Assembly (NCBI GenBank): GCA_937924775.1
Contig: CALDUT010000001.1
Coordinates: 248,001 to 312,000, forward strand
Source of the DNA: an uncultured Gemmata sp.
GTDB taxonomy: Bacteria > Planctomycetota > Planctomycetia > Gemmatales > Gemmataceae
Reading direction: 5' to 3'
DNA length: 64,000 nt
Shown here: positions 9,331-18,697 of the stretch, one piece after another
How the letters are laid out: each line of letters opens with the position of its first letter
Numbering within the stretch: position 1 is the stretch's first letter
Notes under the pieces: model-generated
The model's input: only the letters and a program-made list of their open reading frames with translations
Databases searched by the model: none
Told to the model about the DNA's origin: nothing
Position numbers and translations under genes: made by a program

Positions 9331-9657
9331 AGTTCCTCACTCACAACTACGAGGCGAGCGATTGATATGGTTTAGTACAAGCATCGACGACATCGCGAGC
9401 CGCTCTTAGCGAGGGGCCCCCCCCCGAAGGCCCTCGCTATCTCCAACTATTTGTAGAGTATTCTCAAATATGGCGATGAACAAGCTCATTGAACCAACAG
9501 TGATTGCATCACCAGGCCGTGTTCGTTGTTGTCAAACCCGTGAACTGCTATCCGCGCTGAGACGCGCGGGCTGGCCAGAGAACGAATCCGTGCGATTAGT
9601 CCCAGGAATCTTTGGCTTGTCCGCCGCGCGGGGAACCGGAGGCCCCCGCAAAGCAAA
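9331..9657. other. Intergenic stretch with one strong hairpin
   Basis: These 327 bp separate two leftward genes. The only structure I can support is the hairpin at 9407-9439. A 63-codon frame on the plus strand (9470-9661) has no ribosome-binding site and unconvincing composition. The rest holds the presumed promoter of the 481-residue protein, which I cannot place. Confidence 0.5.
9407..9439. terminator. GC-rich hairpin, likely terminator
   Basis: TAGCGAGGGGCC at 9407-9418 pairs with GGCCCTCGCTA at 9429-9439 with one bulged G. It sits about 220 bp downstream of the zinc-ribbon membrane gene on the minus strand and upstream of the 481-residue gene. No T-run follows, so intrinsic termination is likely but not proven. 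Confidence 0.4.
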
Positions 9658-11007
9658 CTAACGCACTCGACGGGCACACGCGGTCGACACACTCAGTGAT
9701 ACGATCGCCGGCAGAACCAGAGCCGCCGTGTGCAGGAGATAAGCAATCAACTCCCCCGCGACGAGCCAATTCTGCCGCCCCAAAGTCATAGTGTCCCCCA
9801 ACTGGATTTTGCTGGGCTTGGTCTCGTTGAGGATCACCATCACAATCACCAGCACAATCGGTGCCGCCACCGTCGCTCCACCGGCGATGAAGGTGCTGAT
9901 GAATGCCTGTTGTCGCAGGCCAAGTTCCTTGGCCGCCGCTGCCACCGAGCCGACCAGAAGAATCAGCAAAATGAGCCGGGCCACCTCCACAAACCCCGCT
10001 AACATCGGCAAGATGAAGTCGCTGAAGTGTTTGGAATTGTAAATCAGGTGCCCCAGCCACCAATCGGCCGTGGGGCTGAGTGTCGCTAAGTCGCTCCAGC
10101 GCATCTCATCACGCAGAGTGAATCCGGCGAGAGAAAAATCGCCTTCACTGTCTCGATATCCCTGCAGTTGGTTTTGCAATTGGCGGATTTTTTCCGGGTC
10201 TGTCTCTTTCTCCATTTGTTTCTTGAGATTAGTGAAATTCGCCATGCGATTGAAGGCATTCAGGGCGCGGAGACTCGGTGTACTCAGCAAACCGGCCATC
10301 CTATTGTTGGCCACCACAAATCCAAGAACCAAATGGACAGCCGCCACCACGGTAGCGGCAATCGCCAATCCGCGTGCACGGGCCGGGCCCGCAATACAGA
10401 AGGACGTACCGACGAGCGCTACAATCCAATTTGCCAACCCCAGCAAGCCCAAAAGGATCATCAAACCGTTAGGAATAACCGCCCCCAACCACCCGATGAG
10501 TAAGAAGAACGTCAGGAACGCAAACGTGCCCAAATACATCCACAACGAAATGGAAACCAGCAACATACCGACTTTCGCCGACTTCCAACCGCCCGGGACG
10601 CGGGGCCGCCAATCGTCGGCGTCGTCATCCTCATCGGAGCGGGGCGGCCTTTTCCCCGGCTTCTTGCGTCGCGGATAGTCTTCGTCATCGTCAAAATCAT
10701 CCTCCGCGTCTTCCCTGCGAGCCACAGCGGCTTTCTTTTTCGGCGGAGGTTCCTCATCGTCGATGATTTCGAAATCGGGCTGTTCGGCTTTCGTCGCAGC
10801 TTGGGGGGGGCGCGAAGGAGCCGCGGGTTTTTGTGCCGGTGGCAGCGATGCTGGCTCATCCTCCACCAGTTCAAAAGCCGGTGGAGACGGGGCCGGTGGA
10901 GTCGCCACACGGAAGACCGTACTGCACTTGGGACACCTGACGTGCCCTGTGACGCCATCGGGAACTTTCAACTTGGTCGGACACTTCGGGCAAGCCCAAA
11001 TGGGCAT
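9658..11007 (-). CDS. Zinc-ribbon (MJ0042-type) multi-pass membrane protein
   Basis: A 449-residue protein. It opens with CPKC at 6-9 and CPKC at 25-28, a zinc ribbon of the MJ0042 type common at the start of planctomycete membrane proteins. A Pro/Ala-rich and then strongly acidic/basic linker (about 35-140, EDDFDDDEDYPRRKKPGKR) precedes at least six hydrophobic segments from about residue 145 to the end. The middle contains a charged helix (LKKQMEKETDPEKIRQLQNQ). The function is unknown; the layout suggests a cytoplasmic sensing or tethering domain on a membrane core. There is no operon partner. Confidence 0.75.
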   Translation of the reverse strand: MPIWACPKCPTKLKVPDGVTGHVRCPKCSTVFRVATPPAPSPPAFELVEDEPASLPPAQKPAAPSRPPQAATKAEQPDFEIIDDEEPPPKKKAAVARREDAEDDFDDDEDYPRRKKPGKRPPRSDEDDDADDWRPRVPGGWKSAKVGMLLVSISLWMYLGTFAFLTFFLLIGWLGAVIPNGLMILLGLLGLANWIVALVGTSFCIAGPARARGLAIAATVVAAVHLVLGFVVANNRMAGLLSTPSLRALNAFNRMANFTNLKKQMEKETDPEKIRQLQNQLQGYRDSEGDFSLAGFTLRDEMRWSDLATLSPTADWWLGHLIYNSKHFSDFILPMLAGFVEVARLILLILLVGSVAAAAKELGLRQQAFISTFIAGGATVAAPIVLVIVMVILNETKPSKIQLGDTMTLGRQNWLVAGELIAYLLHTAALVLPAIVSLSVSTACARRVR

Positions 11008-11271
11008 AACACATCCTCACCCACAGTTAGGGTCGACCGCTGTTTACCGTTTGTATCGCGTGGGATGCTCGCTCTGCAATCTCGGTTGAATAAAATGCCT
11101 CAATTTCGTTACGGAAATTATGAACAATTGATGAATTCCGGCGATGGGTCATCGACCCCGGGAAAGCCGGGCGTGGGCTTGGGTATTCCCTCCAGGTATT
11201 CGCCCTTGAGCAGACACCACGACCCCGGTCGGGATAACATGTTACCAATTGCTGGCCTCCGGAGGTGAACA

Positions 11272-13113
11272 GTGCCCTATCAACCGATCGAGAACTACGG
11301 GATCATCGGCAACATGCGCACCGCGGCCTTGGTGGGGCTCGATGGCTCCATCGACTGGCTGTGTTTGCCGCGGTTTGATTCTCCGAGTGTCTTTGCCGCC
11401 ATTCTCGACGATGTCCACGGCGGCCGTTTCCGGATTGCCCCCACCCTCGACGGAGCCCGTCACAAGCAGTTCTATTGGCCGGAAACGAACGTTCTGGTCA
11501 CACGCTTTTTGCACCCTGATGGCATCGGGGAAGTCATCGACTTTATGCCGATTCCACAACCGGGCGATGAATGTGAACATCAGATCATTCGACGGGTGCA
11601 TGTGGTCGCCGGGGAACTGTCGCTGCGGGTGGAATGCCGCCCGGCCTTCGACTATGCCCGGGCCACGCACACAACACGGCCCGACGATTGCGGCATCCGT
11701 TTCGATGGGCCGGACCTGACTCTCGTTCTCACTACCCCCATCGCCCTGCGGATCGAACCCAATGGCGGTGCCGTCGGGGAAATGACGTTACGGGCGGGGG
11801 AAGAACACACGTTCGTGCTACAGATGCTCGAACGCGGCCAAAAACCGCTCGCCTGCCCCACCCCCGCAGGCGTGGCGGCCCTCTTCCAACGCACGGTGGA
11901 TTATTGGCAACGCTGGCTCCGCAAATGCACCTACACCGGACGCTGGCGCGACTATGTCTACCGCTCGGCCCTGGTGTTGAAACTCATGACCTACGAACCC
12001 ACCGGAGCGATCATCGCGGCACCCACCACCAGCCTGCCCGAAGGCATCGGCGGGGTGCGCAACTGGGACTACCGCTACACCTGGATTCGGGACGCCGCCT
12101 TCACACTTTACGCTCTGCTCCGCATCGGCTTCACCGAAGAAGCGATGCACTTCCAGGAGTGGCTGCGCGAACGCTGGCGTCATCCCGATTCCCACAGCGA
12201 TGGGCCATTACAACTGATGTACGGCATCGACGGTTGCTCGGAACTCGATGAGTTCGAATTGCCCCATCTCGATGGCTACCGCGGCTCCAAACCCGTTCGC
12301 ATTGGCAACGGTGCCCACGGGCAATTGCAGCTCGATATCTTTGGGGAACTGATGGACGCTGTCTACCTGTACAACAAATACGCCAGCCCCATCAGTTACG
12401 ATGATTGGACGCAACTGCGCGATATGATCGATTGGGTTTGTGACAACTGGCAAAGGCCCGATGAAGGGATTTGGGAAGTCCGCGGTGGGCGACGCGATTT
12501 CGTCTATTCCCGGGTGCTGTGCTGGGTCGCTCTGGATCGCGGCTTGCGCCTGGCCGACAAACGCTCGTTCCCCGCCGACCGCAGCCGCTGGCTGGCCACC
12601 CGCGATGCCATTCTCGAAGAGGTGATGGTCCAAGGCTGGAATCCGACGCGAAAATCGTTCGTGCAAAGCTACGGTTCCGATGCCCTCGATGCGTCCTTAC
12701 TGCTGATGCCACTAGTGTTTTTCACAGCCCCCAACGATCCGCGCATGCTGCAGACGCTCGAAGCCATCCGTAAGCCGCACCGGCTGGGCGGGCTGGCCCT
12801 CGACGGCCTGGTCTATCGCTACGACCCCCAAGAAGCCCCCGATGGCTTGCCTGGCGAAGAAGGCACCTTCAATATGTGTACTTTTTGGCTGATCGAAGCC
12901 CTCACCCGCGCAGGCCGCACCGACCCCCGACTGCTCGACGAAGCCCGCCTCCGCTTCGAACAAATGCTCGGTTACGCCAACCACCTGGGCCTCTACGCCG
13001 AACAAACCGGCCCCAGCGGTGAAGCCCTCGGCAACTTCCCGCAAGCCTTCACCCATCTGGGACTCATTTCGGCCGCCTTCAACCTCGACCGGGCCCTCAG
13101 CGGAAAGTGGTGA
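11272..13113 (+). CDS. GH15 family glycosidase (glucoamylase/trehalase-like)
   Basis: A 613-residue cytoplasmic-looking enzyme of glycoside hydrolase family 15. The N-terminus [21 protein letters not shown] and [20 protein letters not shown] is the classic start of bacterial GH15 proteins. The (alpha/alpha)6 catalytic part has [22 protein letters not shown], the general-acid region [11 protein letters not shown] and the general-base region [17 protein letters not shown]. Members hydrolyse alpha-glucosidic bonds in maltodextrins or trehalose; the exact substrate is uncertain. The start is GTG at 11272, preceded by GGAGGTGA at 11261-11268. It is followed by the AtuA-like unit 55 bp downstream, possibly in the same transcript but functionally unrelated. 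Confidence 0.92.
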   Translation: MPYQPIENYGIIGNMRTAALVGLDGSIDWLCLPRFDSPSVFAAILDDVHGGRFRIAPTLDGARHKQFYWPETNVLVTRFLHPDGIGEVIDFMPIPQPGDECEHQIIRRVHVVAGELSLRVECRPAFDYARATHTTRPDDCGIRFDGPDLTLVLTTPIALRIEPNGGAVGEMTLRAGEEHTFVLQMLERGQKPLACPTPAGVAALFQRTVDYWQRWLRKCTYTGRWRDYVYRSALVLKLMTYEPTGAIIAAPTTSLPEGIGGVRNWDYRYTWIRDAAFTLYALLRIGFTEEAMHFQEWLRERWRHPDSHSDGPLQLMYGIDGCSELDEFELPHLDGYRGSKPVRIGNGAHGQLQLDIFGELMDAVYLYNKYASPISYDDWTQLRDMIDWVCDNWQRPDEGIWEVRGGRRDFVYSRVLCWVALDRGLRLADKRSFPADRSRWLATRDAILEEVMVQGWNPTRKSFVQSYGSDALDASLLLMPLVFFTAPNDPRMLQTLEAIRKPHRLGGLALDGLVYRYDPQEAPDGLPGEEGTFNMCTFWLIEALTRAGRTDPRLLDEARLRFEQMLGYANHLGLYAEQTGPSGEALGNFPQAFTHLGLISAAFNLDRALSGKW

Positions 13114-13168
13114 CCGTTTCCCCCCCGCAAGCCCCGAGCGTACAATACCTCAACCACACAGGTGCATC

Positions 13169-14524
13169 ATGAAGCGAATACGCATCGGCAACGGGTGCGG
13201 GTTCTGGGGGGACAACCTCGACGCCCCCGTTCAGCTGGCGGAAACCGGGCAGCTCGACTATCTGACGCTCGAATACCTCGCCGAGCTAACCATGTCGATT
13301 CTCGCCCTCCAAAAGGCCAAAAACCCCGAGGCCGGCTTCGCCACCGATTTCCTGGAGGTTCTGCATCGGCTCGTTCCCATCCTCCGCAAACAACCCGGCC
13401 TCATCATCGTCACCAACGCCGGCGGGATGAACCCCCGAGCCTGTGCTATACAAGCCCAACACCTCCTCGCCCACGCCGGGCTGCCCCGCCGTATCGCCAT
13501 CGTTCACGGCGACGACCTGCTGCCACAGCTCGACAACCTGTTCGCCACCGGGCACACCCTCAACCATCTCGACAACGGCACCCCCCTGGAAGCCATTCGC
13601 GATCAGGTCGTTTCCGCCAACGCCTATCTGGGAGCCAAACCGATTGTCGAAGCCCTGCGACAGGGTGTACAAATTGTGATCACCGGTCGAGTGGCCGATG
13701 CATCGCTAACCGTCGGGCCAGCGGTGCAGGAATTCGGCTGGGGGTTTGGCGTCGCCGATCTCGACCGGCTGGCCGCGGGCACGGTCGCAGGACATCTCAT
13801 CGAATGCGGGGCACAAGCCACCGGCGGCCTGTGGATCAACGCCAACGATTCCACACATTTGGAAAACGTGGGTTACCCGATTGCGGAAATCGCGGAAGAT
13901 GGCACCTTCACCATCTCGAAACCACCCCACACCGGCGGCGCGGTGAATATTGAAACGATCGCCGAACAACTGCTTTACGAAGTCGCGGACCCGCGGCACT
14001 ACTACACGCCGGACGTTGTCGCAGATTTCACCACCGTGGAGCTCAAGCAAGTGCAGCCGGATGTTGTGGCGGTCCGCGGCGGTACCGCCAATGGGGTGAC
14101 CGACACTTACAAAGTGTCGGTGTCGTACCGCGATGGCTACATGGCCGCTGGTACGCTGGTGATTGCGGGTCCCAACGCGGTTTGGAAAGCCCGCCGGTCG
14201 GGGGAAATCATCCTCGCGAAGCTTCGGCAAGCGGGCCTCACGTTCGCGCAAAGCGATATCGAAGTGCTGGGTGCTGGCGACTGCGTGCCAGGGGTAATCC
14301 CGGCCGCGACCGACCCGCCGGAGGTGGTGTTGCGCGTCGCGGTTCGTGATCCGCGCAAAGCCGCGGTGGAACGCTTCACCAAAGAATTCGCGCCGCTTGT
14401 CACCAGTGGCTTCCCCGGCACCACCGGTTACACCACAGGCCGGCCACCGGTCCGCGAAGTTTTCGCCTACTGGCCCGCATTGATCGCCAAATCCGCTGTC
14501 AAACCCATCGTGGAGATCCTCTGA
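13169..14524 (+). CDS. Acyclic terpene utilisation AtuA-like protein (DUF1446)
   Basis: A 451-residue protein of the AtuA/DUF1446 family: KRIRIGNGCGFWGDNLDAP, LDYLTLEYLAELTMSIL, VTNAGGMNPRAC, ITGRVADASLTVGP and HTGGAVNIETIAEQLLYE are diagnostic. The name comes from Pseudomonas citronellol/geraniol catabolism, though the same family sits in many acyl-CoA degradation clusters. The catalytic role is not settled. I chose the ATG at 13169 because the upstream part of the frame overlaps the GH15 gene and lacks similarity. It ends by overlapping the next start (TGATG), so the two are translationally coupled. Length matches the N-terminal module only; the C-terminal domain is the next gene. Confidence 0.9.
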   Translation: MKRIRIGNGCGFWGDNLDAPVQLAETGQLDYLTLEYLAELTMSILALQKAKNPEAGFATDFLEVLHRLVPILRKQPGLIIVTNAGGMNPRACAIQAQHLLAHAGLPRRIAIVHGDDLLPQLDNLFATGHTLNHLDNGTPLEAIRDQVVSANAYLGAKPIVEALRQGVQIVITGRVADASLTVGPAVQEFGWGFGVADLDRLAAGTVAGHLIECGAQATGGLWINANDSTHLENVGYPIAEIAEDGTFTISKPPHTGGAVNIETIAEQLLYEVADPRHYYTPDVVADFTTVELKQVQPDVVAVRGGTANGVTDTYKVSVSYRDGYMAAGTLVIAGPNAVWKARRSGEIILAKLRQAGLTFAQSDIEVLGAGDCVPGVIPAATDPPEVVLRVAVRDPRKAAVERFTKEFAPLVTSGFPGTTGYTTGRPPVREVFAYWPALIAKSAVKPIVEIL

Positions 14525-14841
14525 TGGCCCGTTTCCGTCTGCTCGACATCGCCCATGGCCGCAGTGGTGATAAGGGGAATCATGCCAATATCGCGATCAT
14601 CGCGTACACCGAGGCGGATTTCGCATGGCTGCAGCAGCACCTGACCGCCGAAGTGGTGGAACGCTACTTTGCACCGCTCCAACCGTCACGCGTGGAACGG
14701 TACGAAGTCCCTAACCTCCGCGCCTTCAACTTCGTGCTGTACAATGTGTTAGCCGGCGGCGCCAGCCGGTCCTTGCGCAGCGATACCCAAGGGAAAGCTC
14801 TTGCCTTGGCGTTGTTACAAATGGAGTTGGACCGCGCGTGA
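14524..14841 (+). CDS. AtuA C-terminal-like small domain, separate gene
   Basis: A 105-residue protein starting FRLLDIAHGRSGDKGNHANI, the hallmark of the domain that forms the C-terminus of full-length AtuA proteins (ferredoxin-like fold). Here it is a free-standing gene overlapping the larger subunit by one base at TGATG, so the two products probably assemble in equal amounts. It is followed 110 bp later by an enoyl-CoA hydratase gene. Function follows the partner: an acyl-CoA linked step, substrate unknown. Confidence 0.88.
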   Translation: MARFRLLDIAHGRSGDKGNHANIAIIAYTEADFAWLQQHLTAEVVERYFAPLQPSRVERYEVPNLRAFNFVLYNVLAGGASRSLRSDTQGKALALALLQMELDRA

Positions 14842-14951
14842 ACCGGCCTCGCAACGTGCCGGGGCTCGTCCCGCGTCTTGGCCGAAGAGGATCGTTGCCT
14901 CATCCCACGCCCTACGCCTTTGAGCAATTCGCTCTCTCTAGGAGGTCTGCC

Positions 14952-15731
14952 ATGTCCGACATTGTGCAATACCTGCACCGTGGCCCAGCAGCCCTGATCA
15001 CTCTCAACCGGCCCGACAAGCGGAATGCTCTTTCGCGGGACTTGATCGCGGCCCTGTCGGACGCCTTCAAACGGGCCGCCGATGATCCCACCGCGCGGTG
15101 CGTGATCCTGACCGGCCACGGCCCGGCCTTCTGTGCCGGAATGGACCTCGAAGAACTGCGCGGTACCCTCGGGGCCGATGCCACCCTAGTGTGGGACGAC
15201 GCGAAGAAACTCGCCAGCCTGTACGATTTCATCTACACCTTGCCCAAACCGACGATTGCCGCCGTCAACGGGGCGGCAGTCGCCGGGGGGGCGGGGTTGG
15301 TCACCGTCTGCGATCTGGCGGTCAGCGTCCCCGAAGCGAAATTCGGCTACCCCGAGGTGCGGCGGGGCTTGGTCGCGGCCATGGTGATGCCGCACCTGCT
15401 GCGGCATGTCGGTGAACGGATGGCCCGCTGGCTGCTCCTGACTGGAGAATTGATCGACGGCATCACCGCTCTGCGGGCTGGGTTGATCAACCAAATCACC
15501 ATGCCCGAAACGCTACTAGAAACCGCGGATGCCTGGGCCTGTTGCTTAGCCGAAGGCGGCCCGCAAGCCCTCGCTCAGACAAAAAAGCTCCTGCACCGTT
15601 GTTCGCTGCAGAGTCTGTCGGTCGAAGAACTCGCGCGTGGGAGTGCGGAACCCCGGCTCACCGACGAGTGCCGCCAGGGGCTGACCGCGTTCTTCGAGAA
15701 GAAGCCGACGCCGTGGGCGTGTCGTTCGTAA
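14952..15731 (+). CDS. Enoyl-CoA hydratase/isomerase family protein
   Basis: A 259-residue crotonase-fold enzyme. ALITLNRPDKRNALS, the oxyanion-hole segment GPAFCAGMDLEEL, and AVNGAAVAGGAGLVTVCDLAV with PEAKFGYPEVRRGLV are typical of enoyl-CoA hydratases; the glutamates that activate water are hard to assign without an alignment, and related methylglutaconyl-CoA hydratases look similar. I chose the ATG at 14952 because TAGGAGGT lies just upstream (about 14939-14946). Together with the two AtuA-like genes it makes a short catabolic operon for an acyl-CoA, possibly branched-chain or terpenoid. Confidence 0.92.
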   Translation: MSDIVQYLHRGPAALITLNRPDKRNALSRDLIAALSDAFKRAADDPTARCVILTGHGPAFCAGMDLEELRGTLGADATLVWDDAKKLASLYDFIYTLPKPTIAAVNGAAVAGGAGLVTVCDLAVSVPEAKFGYPEVRRGLVAAMVMPHLLRHVGERMARWLLLTGELIDGITALRAGLINQITMPETLLETADAWACCLAEGGPQALAQTKKLLHRCSLQSLSVEELARGSAEPRLTDECRQGLTAFFEKKPTPWACRS

Positions 15732-15817
15732 GATCCGAGTGAAAAATTTCGCTGGAGCGCGAAATCCTCCGCTGACGCGAGGGGAACCTGTCCAAAAATT
15801 CCGCCGCCGGCGTGCCA

Positions 15818-17245
15818 TCACCCGTGGCCGAGCTTATCGAGAACATTCTGGGTGATGCGGGTGATCGCGGGATCGTTGCCGCGCAGGCCGAGGCTCCAAT
15901 CGGTGCTGCCAACGGTCACTACGGTACCACCGCGGGTGTAACAGCCCAAGACCGCGTACCCGGTGCGCCCCTTCTCCCATTTCTCATACCATTCGCAATC
16001 GTCCGGGTGCCACCGGGCTGGAGCTGTGGCCAGAACCTCAAAGTTGGGGGGTGTGCCATCAGCGTGGGTCGGGAAGGGTAAAGCGTCTTTCCACACCAGT
16101 TCGCAGCCATCGCACTCATACCCCACGACTTTGTACTCCGGCAGTTTGGCGCCGAAGCTGGCGCCGCGTTTGAGGTTGGTCCCCGCGAACAGCCAATGTT
16201 CGGGGCGATGGAGGGTGTAGGCTCCGCTGCCATCCATGAATTGCCCGTGGCTGCGATGATAACCGCCCCAAAGAAACCCGACCCCGGTGAGCGTATTCTC
16301 CGGACGGTTCACCAGATAATGGCTCCACAGTGTGCTGAGCGTTTGGTAATTGCCAGTTTTGTAGACGGGGTCGTCGCCGAAATTTTGCTTCCAGCAGACC
16401 AGCGCTCGCCCGTGTTCTTCAGTGCGCACTTGCCAGCAGCAGGTGTTGCCGCTGAAAAACGCAACATTCCCGCCGTGGCCGATGAATGCCTCCAGATGAT
16501 CCCGCATCGGAGCCGACCAATATTCGTCGTGCCCCACGCTCAAGACCAGCTTGTAGTGTTTCAGTAACTCAGGATGAAATTCGAGATCGGAATTCACGCA
16601 GTAATCGAGGGCATAACCGTTGCGTTCCGCCCACTTCACGAATGGCTCTTCCCAGCGGGAAAACTGCGAATACTGCGGCCGGTTGAAGGACACACGCCGG
16701 CCCTGGACTTTATGCCGCCCGTTGTAGGCGTACAGACTATAACCGCCCCAATTCGTATAAGCGTTGTAAGTATTGGTCGCCAGTTGCAGGAGGATTTTTG
16801 CGTGTCGCCCCGGCTCTTTGGGACGGACCACGAAGAAAACACTCCCGATCACAGGGGCGGGTTTGGTGCCGGCATCGTGGAACTGTACGAGGTAGTAACC
16901 CGATCGCCAGTTCTCGTCCACAGGGAAACTCGTGGTGATCGGCCAGCGGCAGCCATGCGACGAAGCCTCTCGAGGCACCGGCTGCGGCTCAACCTTCACG
17001 GCCTGATCGGCCAACACCGGCTCCGGCTGGTCTCCCACCCGGATCACGGTGAAAGTGGCCGCCGTGGGGGTTGCAGCGGATAAATGCAGGTTCACTTTCT
17101 CGCCAGCCCGGTAGCTGAGCTGATCGGTATAACCTTCGATAGTCCGTTTCGGCGGTTGCGCAGAAGCCGATTGCGGCCAGGTGGTCGCAACAGCCACAGC
17201 AGATGCCGATTGCAGCGCTTCGCGGCGAGTCAAGAGGTGGTTCAT
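15818..17245 (-). CDS. Exported protein with N,N-dimethylformamidase large-subunit-like domain
   Basis: A 475-residue protein. The N-terminus has TRREALQSASAVAVATTWP, a Tat-like signal ending near SASAQ. A beta-sandwich-like region (30-135) precedes the C-terminal domain known from the DMFase beta subunit (DmfA2): NTYNAYTNWGGYSLY, VSFNRPQ, LDYCVNSDLEFHPELL, LSVGHDEYWSAPMRDHLE and VAFFSGNTCCWQVR. True DmfA2 works with a small DmfA1 subunit; none is near. Many planctomycete and actinobacterial proteins share this domain without known DMF activity, so I would not name the substrate. It is convergent with the enoyl-CoA hydratase gene and divergent from the next gene by 60 bp. Confidence 0.85.
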   Translation of the reverse strand: MNHLLTRREALQSASAVAVATTWPQSASAQPPKRTIEGYTDQLSYRAGEKVNLHLSAATPTAATFTVIRVGDQPEPVLADQAVKVEPQPVPREASSHGCRWPITTSFPVDENWRSGYYLVQFHDAGTKPAPVIGSVFFVVRPKEPGRHAKILLQLATNTYNAYTNWGGYSLYAYNGRHKVQGRRVSFNRPQYSQFSRWEEPFVKWAERNGYALDYCVNSDLEFHPELLKHYKLVLSVGHDEYWSAPMRDHLEAFIGHGGNVAFFSGNTCCWQVRTEEHGRALVCWKQNFGDDPVYKTGNYQTLSTLWSHYLVNRPENTLTGVGFLWGGYHRSHGQFMDGSGAYTLHRPEHWLFAGTNLKRGASFGAKLPEYKVVGYECDGCELVWKDALPFPTHADGTPPNFEVLATAPARWHPDDCEWYEKWEKGRTGYAVLGCYTRGGTVVTVGSTDWSLGLRGNDPAITRITQNVLDKLGHG

Positions 17246-17305
17246 GATCGAAGGGCCATGAGGTTACGAGGGTCATTTTCCACTATTTAACCACCGAGGA
17301 GTCCT

Positions 17306-17701
17306 GTGAGCAAAGCGATTCTTTTCGTGTACGGTACGCTCAAACGCGGTGGCCATCATCATCGGTTGTTGGCGGATCAAGAATTTTTGGGCGCCGCGGT
17401 CAGTGAGCCACGCTATCGCCTCATCGACCTGGGCCGCTATCCGGGATTGATCCCCGATGAAGCAACCGGGCTGGCCATTGACGGCGAGTTATTCGCGGTC
17501 AGCGAATGTTGTTTGGCCGAATTGGACGACTTCGAGGAAGTTCCGGAGTTGTTCCTCCGCCGACCGATCGCGGTGGTGGGCTGGGGAGTCGTGTGGGCTT
17601 ATTTTTGGAACCGCGAGGTTCCCGCGGAGGCCCGCAGCGGTGGCCGCTGGCCGTTCGATCCGGCAGTGGGAACCGATCGACGCGAGAAGCCTGTTCAATA
17701 A
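17306..17701 (+). CDS. Gamma-glutamylcyclotransferase-like (AIG2/GGCT) protein
   Basis: A 131-residue single-domain protein. VYGTLKRGGHHH is the conserved loop of the gamma-glutamylcyclotransferase fold; ELFAVSECCLAELDDFE carries the family's acidic catalytic residue in LDxFE. Such enzymes release 5-oxoproline from gamma-glutamyl peptides or amines, which would feed PxpA/PxpC at the start of this window; that link is inference. The GTG at 17306 follows GAGGAG (about 17296-17301). The stop TAA sits inside the palindrome at 17692-17708. Confidence 0.88.
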   Translation: MSKAILFVYGTLKRGGHHHRLLADQEFLGAAVSEPRYRLIDLGRYPGLIPDEATGLAIDGELFAVSECCLAELDDFEEVPELFLRRPIAVVGWGVVWAYFWNREVPAEARSGGRWPFDPAVGTDRREKPVQ

Positions 17702-17708
17702 TTGAACA
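17692..17708. repeat. Palindromic motif TGTTCA-N5-TGAACA, copy 1
   Basis: A perfect inverted repeat, TGTTCA-ATAAT-TGAACA. It spans the stop codon of the gamma-glutamylcyclotransferase gene and lies 19 bp before the dapB stop, between convergent genes. The same motif recurs at 23464, 55766, 57039 and 57136. Confidence 0.7.
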
Positions 17709-17726
17709 CTTTGTTAGTGAAAACGC

Positions 17727-18518
17727 TCACAAGCCGAGGACATCGTCCATTGTGTAACGACCCGCGGGTCGGTTGGCGATGTACTTGGCCGCCAGCAAAG
17801 CCCCTTTGGCGTAGCTATCGCGGTTGTGGCCTTTGTGGACCAGTTCCAACGTTTCGCCGATGGTGGTGAAGATGATGGTATGTTCGCCGACGTTGTCGCC
17901 GCCTCGAACCGCGTGAATGCCGATTTCGCTGGGTTTGCGCTCGCCGATGAGGCCTTCGCGGCCGTGAATGAATTCCCCGCCCTGCACTTCACGAACAATC
18001 TCGGCGAACCGCAGGGCCGTTCCACTGGGGGAGTCTTTCTTGAAACGGTGGTGCCGTTCGATAATTTCGACGTCAAATCCTTTGCCCTTGAGCACTTCGG
18101 CCGTCAGCCGTACCAGTTGGAACAGCAAGTTCACAACGAGGCTCATATTCGGGGCCAGAAGAACTGCGGTGTGGTGGGCAGCCGCCTCGATCTCGGCTTT
18201 TTGCTCGGGGGTGTGGCCGGTGGTCGCGATCACGATGGGAATTTGCCGATCGACACAGACCGGCAGGACCGCCATCGTTCCCGCGGGGGTTGAAAAGTCG
18301 ATGAGGCCATCGACGCGCAGGCCCAACGGCAGATCATAGCGAATAGGTACACCGATTTTCCCCACGCCCGCGACCTCCCCGGCGTCCGAGCCTTGCAGCG
18401 GGTTGGTCGGGGCATCGATCGCCGCCACCACGAGCAGTTCAGGATCGTTCTTGGCCAAAGCGATCAGGCGTTGGCCCATGCGTCCGCAGGCACCGTTAAT
18501 CGCAAGATGGATATTCAT
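17727..18518 (-). CDS. dapB: 4-hydroxy-tetrahydrodipicolinate reductase
   Basis: A 263-residue enzyme of lysine/diaminopimelate synthesis that reduces the DapA product with NAD(P)H. The Rossmann motif GACGRMG opens the protein, IATTGHTPEQ follows, and the catalytic segment ERHHRFKKDSPSGTAL contains the His pair and Lys of the family; DNVGEHTIIF is also typical. I chose the ATG at 18518 because it sits just before the nucleotide-binding motif; a frame extending to 18614 adds 32 unrelated residues. It lies 179 bp downstream of thrC on the same strand, an aspartate-family pair. Confidence 0.95.
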   Translation of the reverse strand: MNIHLAINGACGRMGQRLIALAKNDPELLVVAAIDAPTNPLQGSDAGEVAGVGKIGVPIRYDLPLGLRVDGLIDFSTPAGTMAVLPVCVDRQIPIVIATTGHTPEQKAEIEAAAHHTAVLLAPNMSLVVNLLFQLVRLTAEVLKGKGFDVEIIERHHRFKKDSPSGTALRFAEIVREVQGGEFIHGREGLIGERKPSEIGIHAVRGGDNVGEHTIIFTTIGETLELVHKGHNRDSYAKGALLAAKYIANRPAGRYTMDDVLGL

Positions 18519-18697
18519 GGGTGGAAACGACCTATTCAGAACTCCAGACGGCCCGTGGCGTTGCGTCGGAATCGTTTCGCCACGGTCAACCGCCAGCAAC
18601 TGGGGTTCGGTCACGCGATCTTCCAGGGGTGTTGAAACCCTCAGAACAGATTCCCAGGCAGTGGCCGGGAACCCTGTCTGTTGGCTATTGTACTAGG

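Noticed and set aside
17692-17708. The palindrome as a LexA (SOS) box
   Set aside because: Known boxes place the GTTC and GAAC arms at other spacings (four bases in Verrucomicrobia), and no copy lies in front of a DNA-repair gene.
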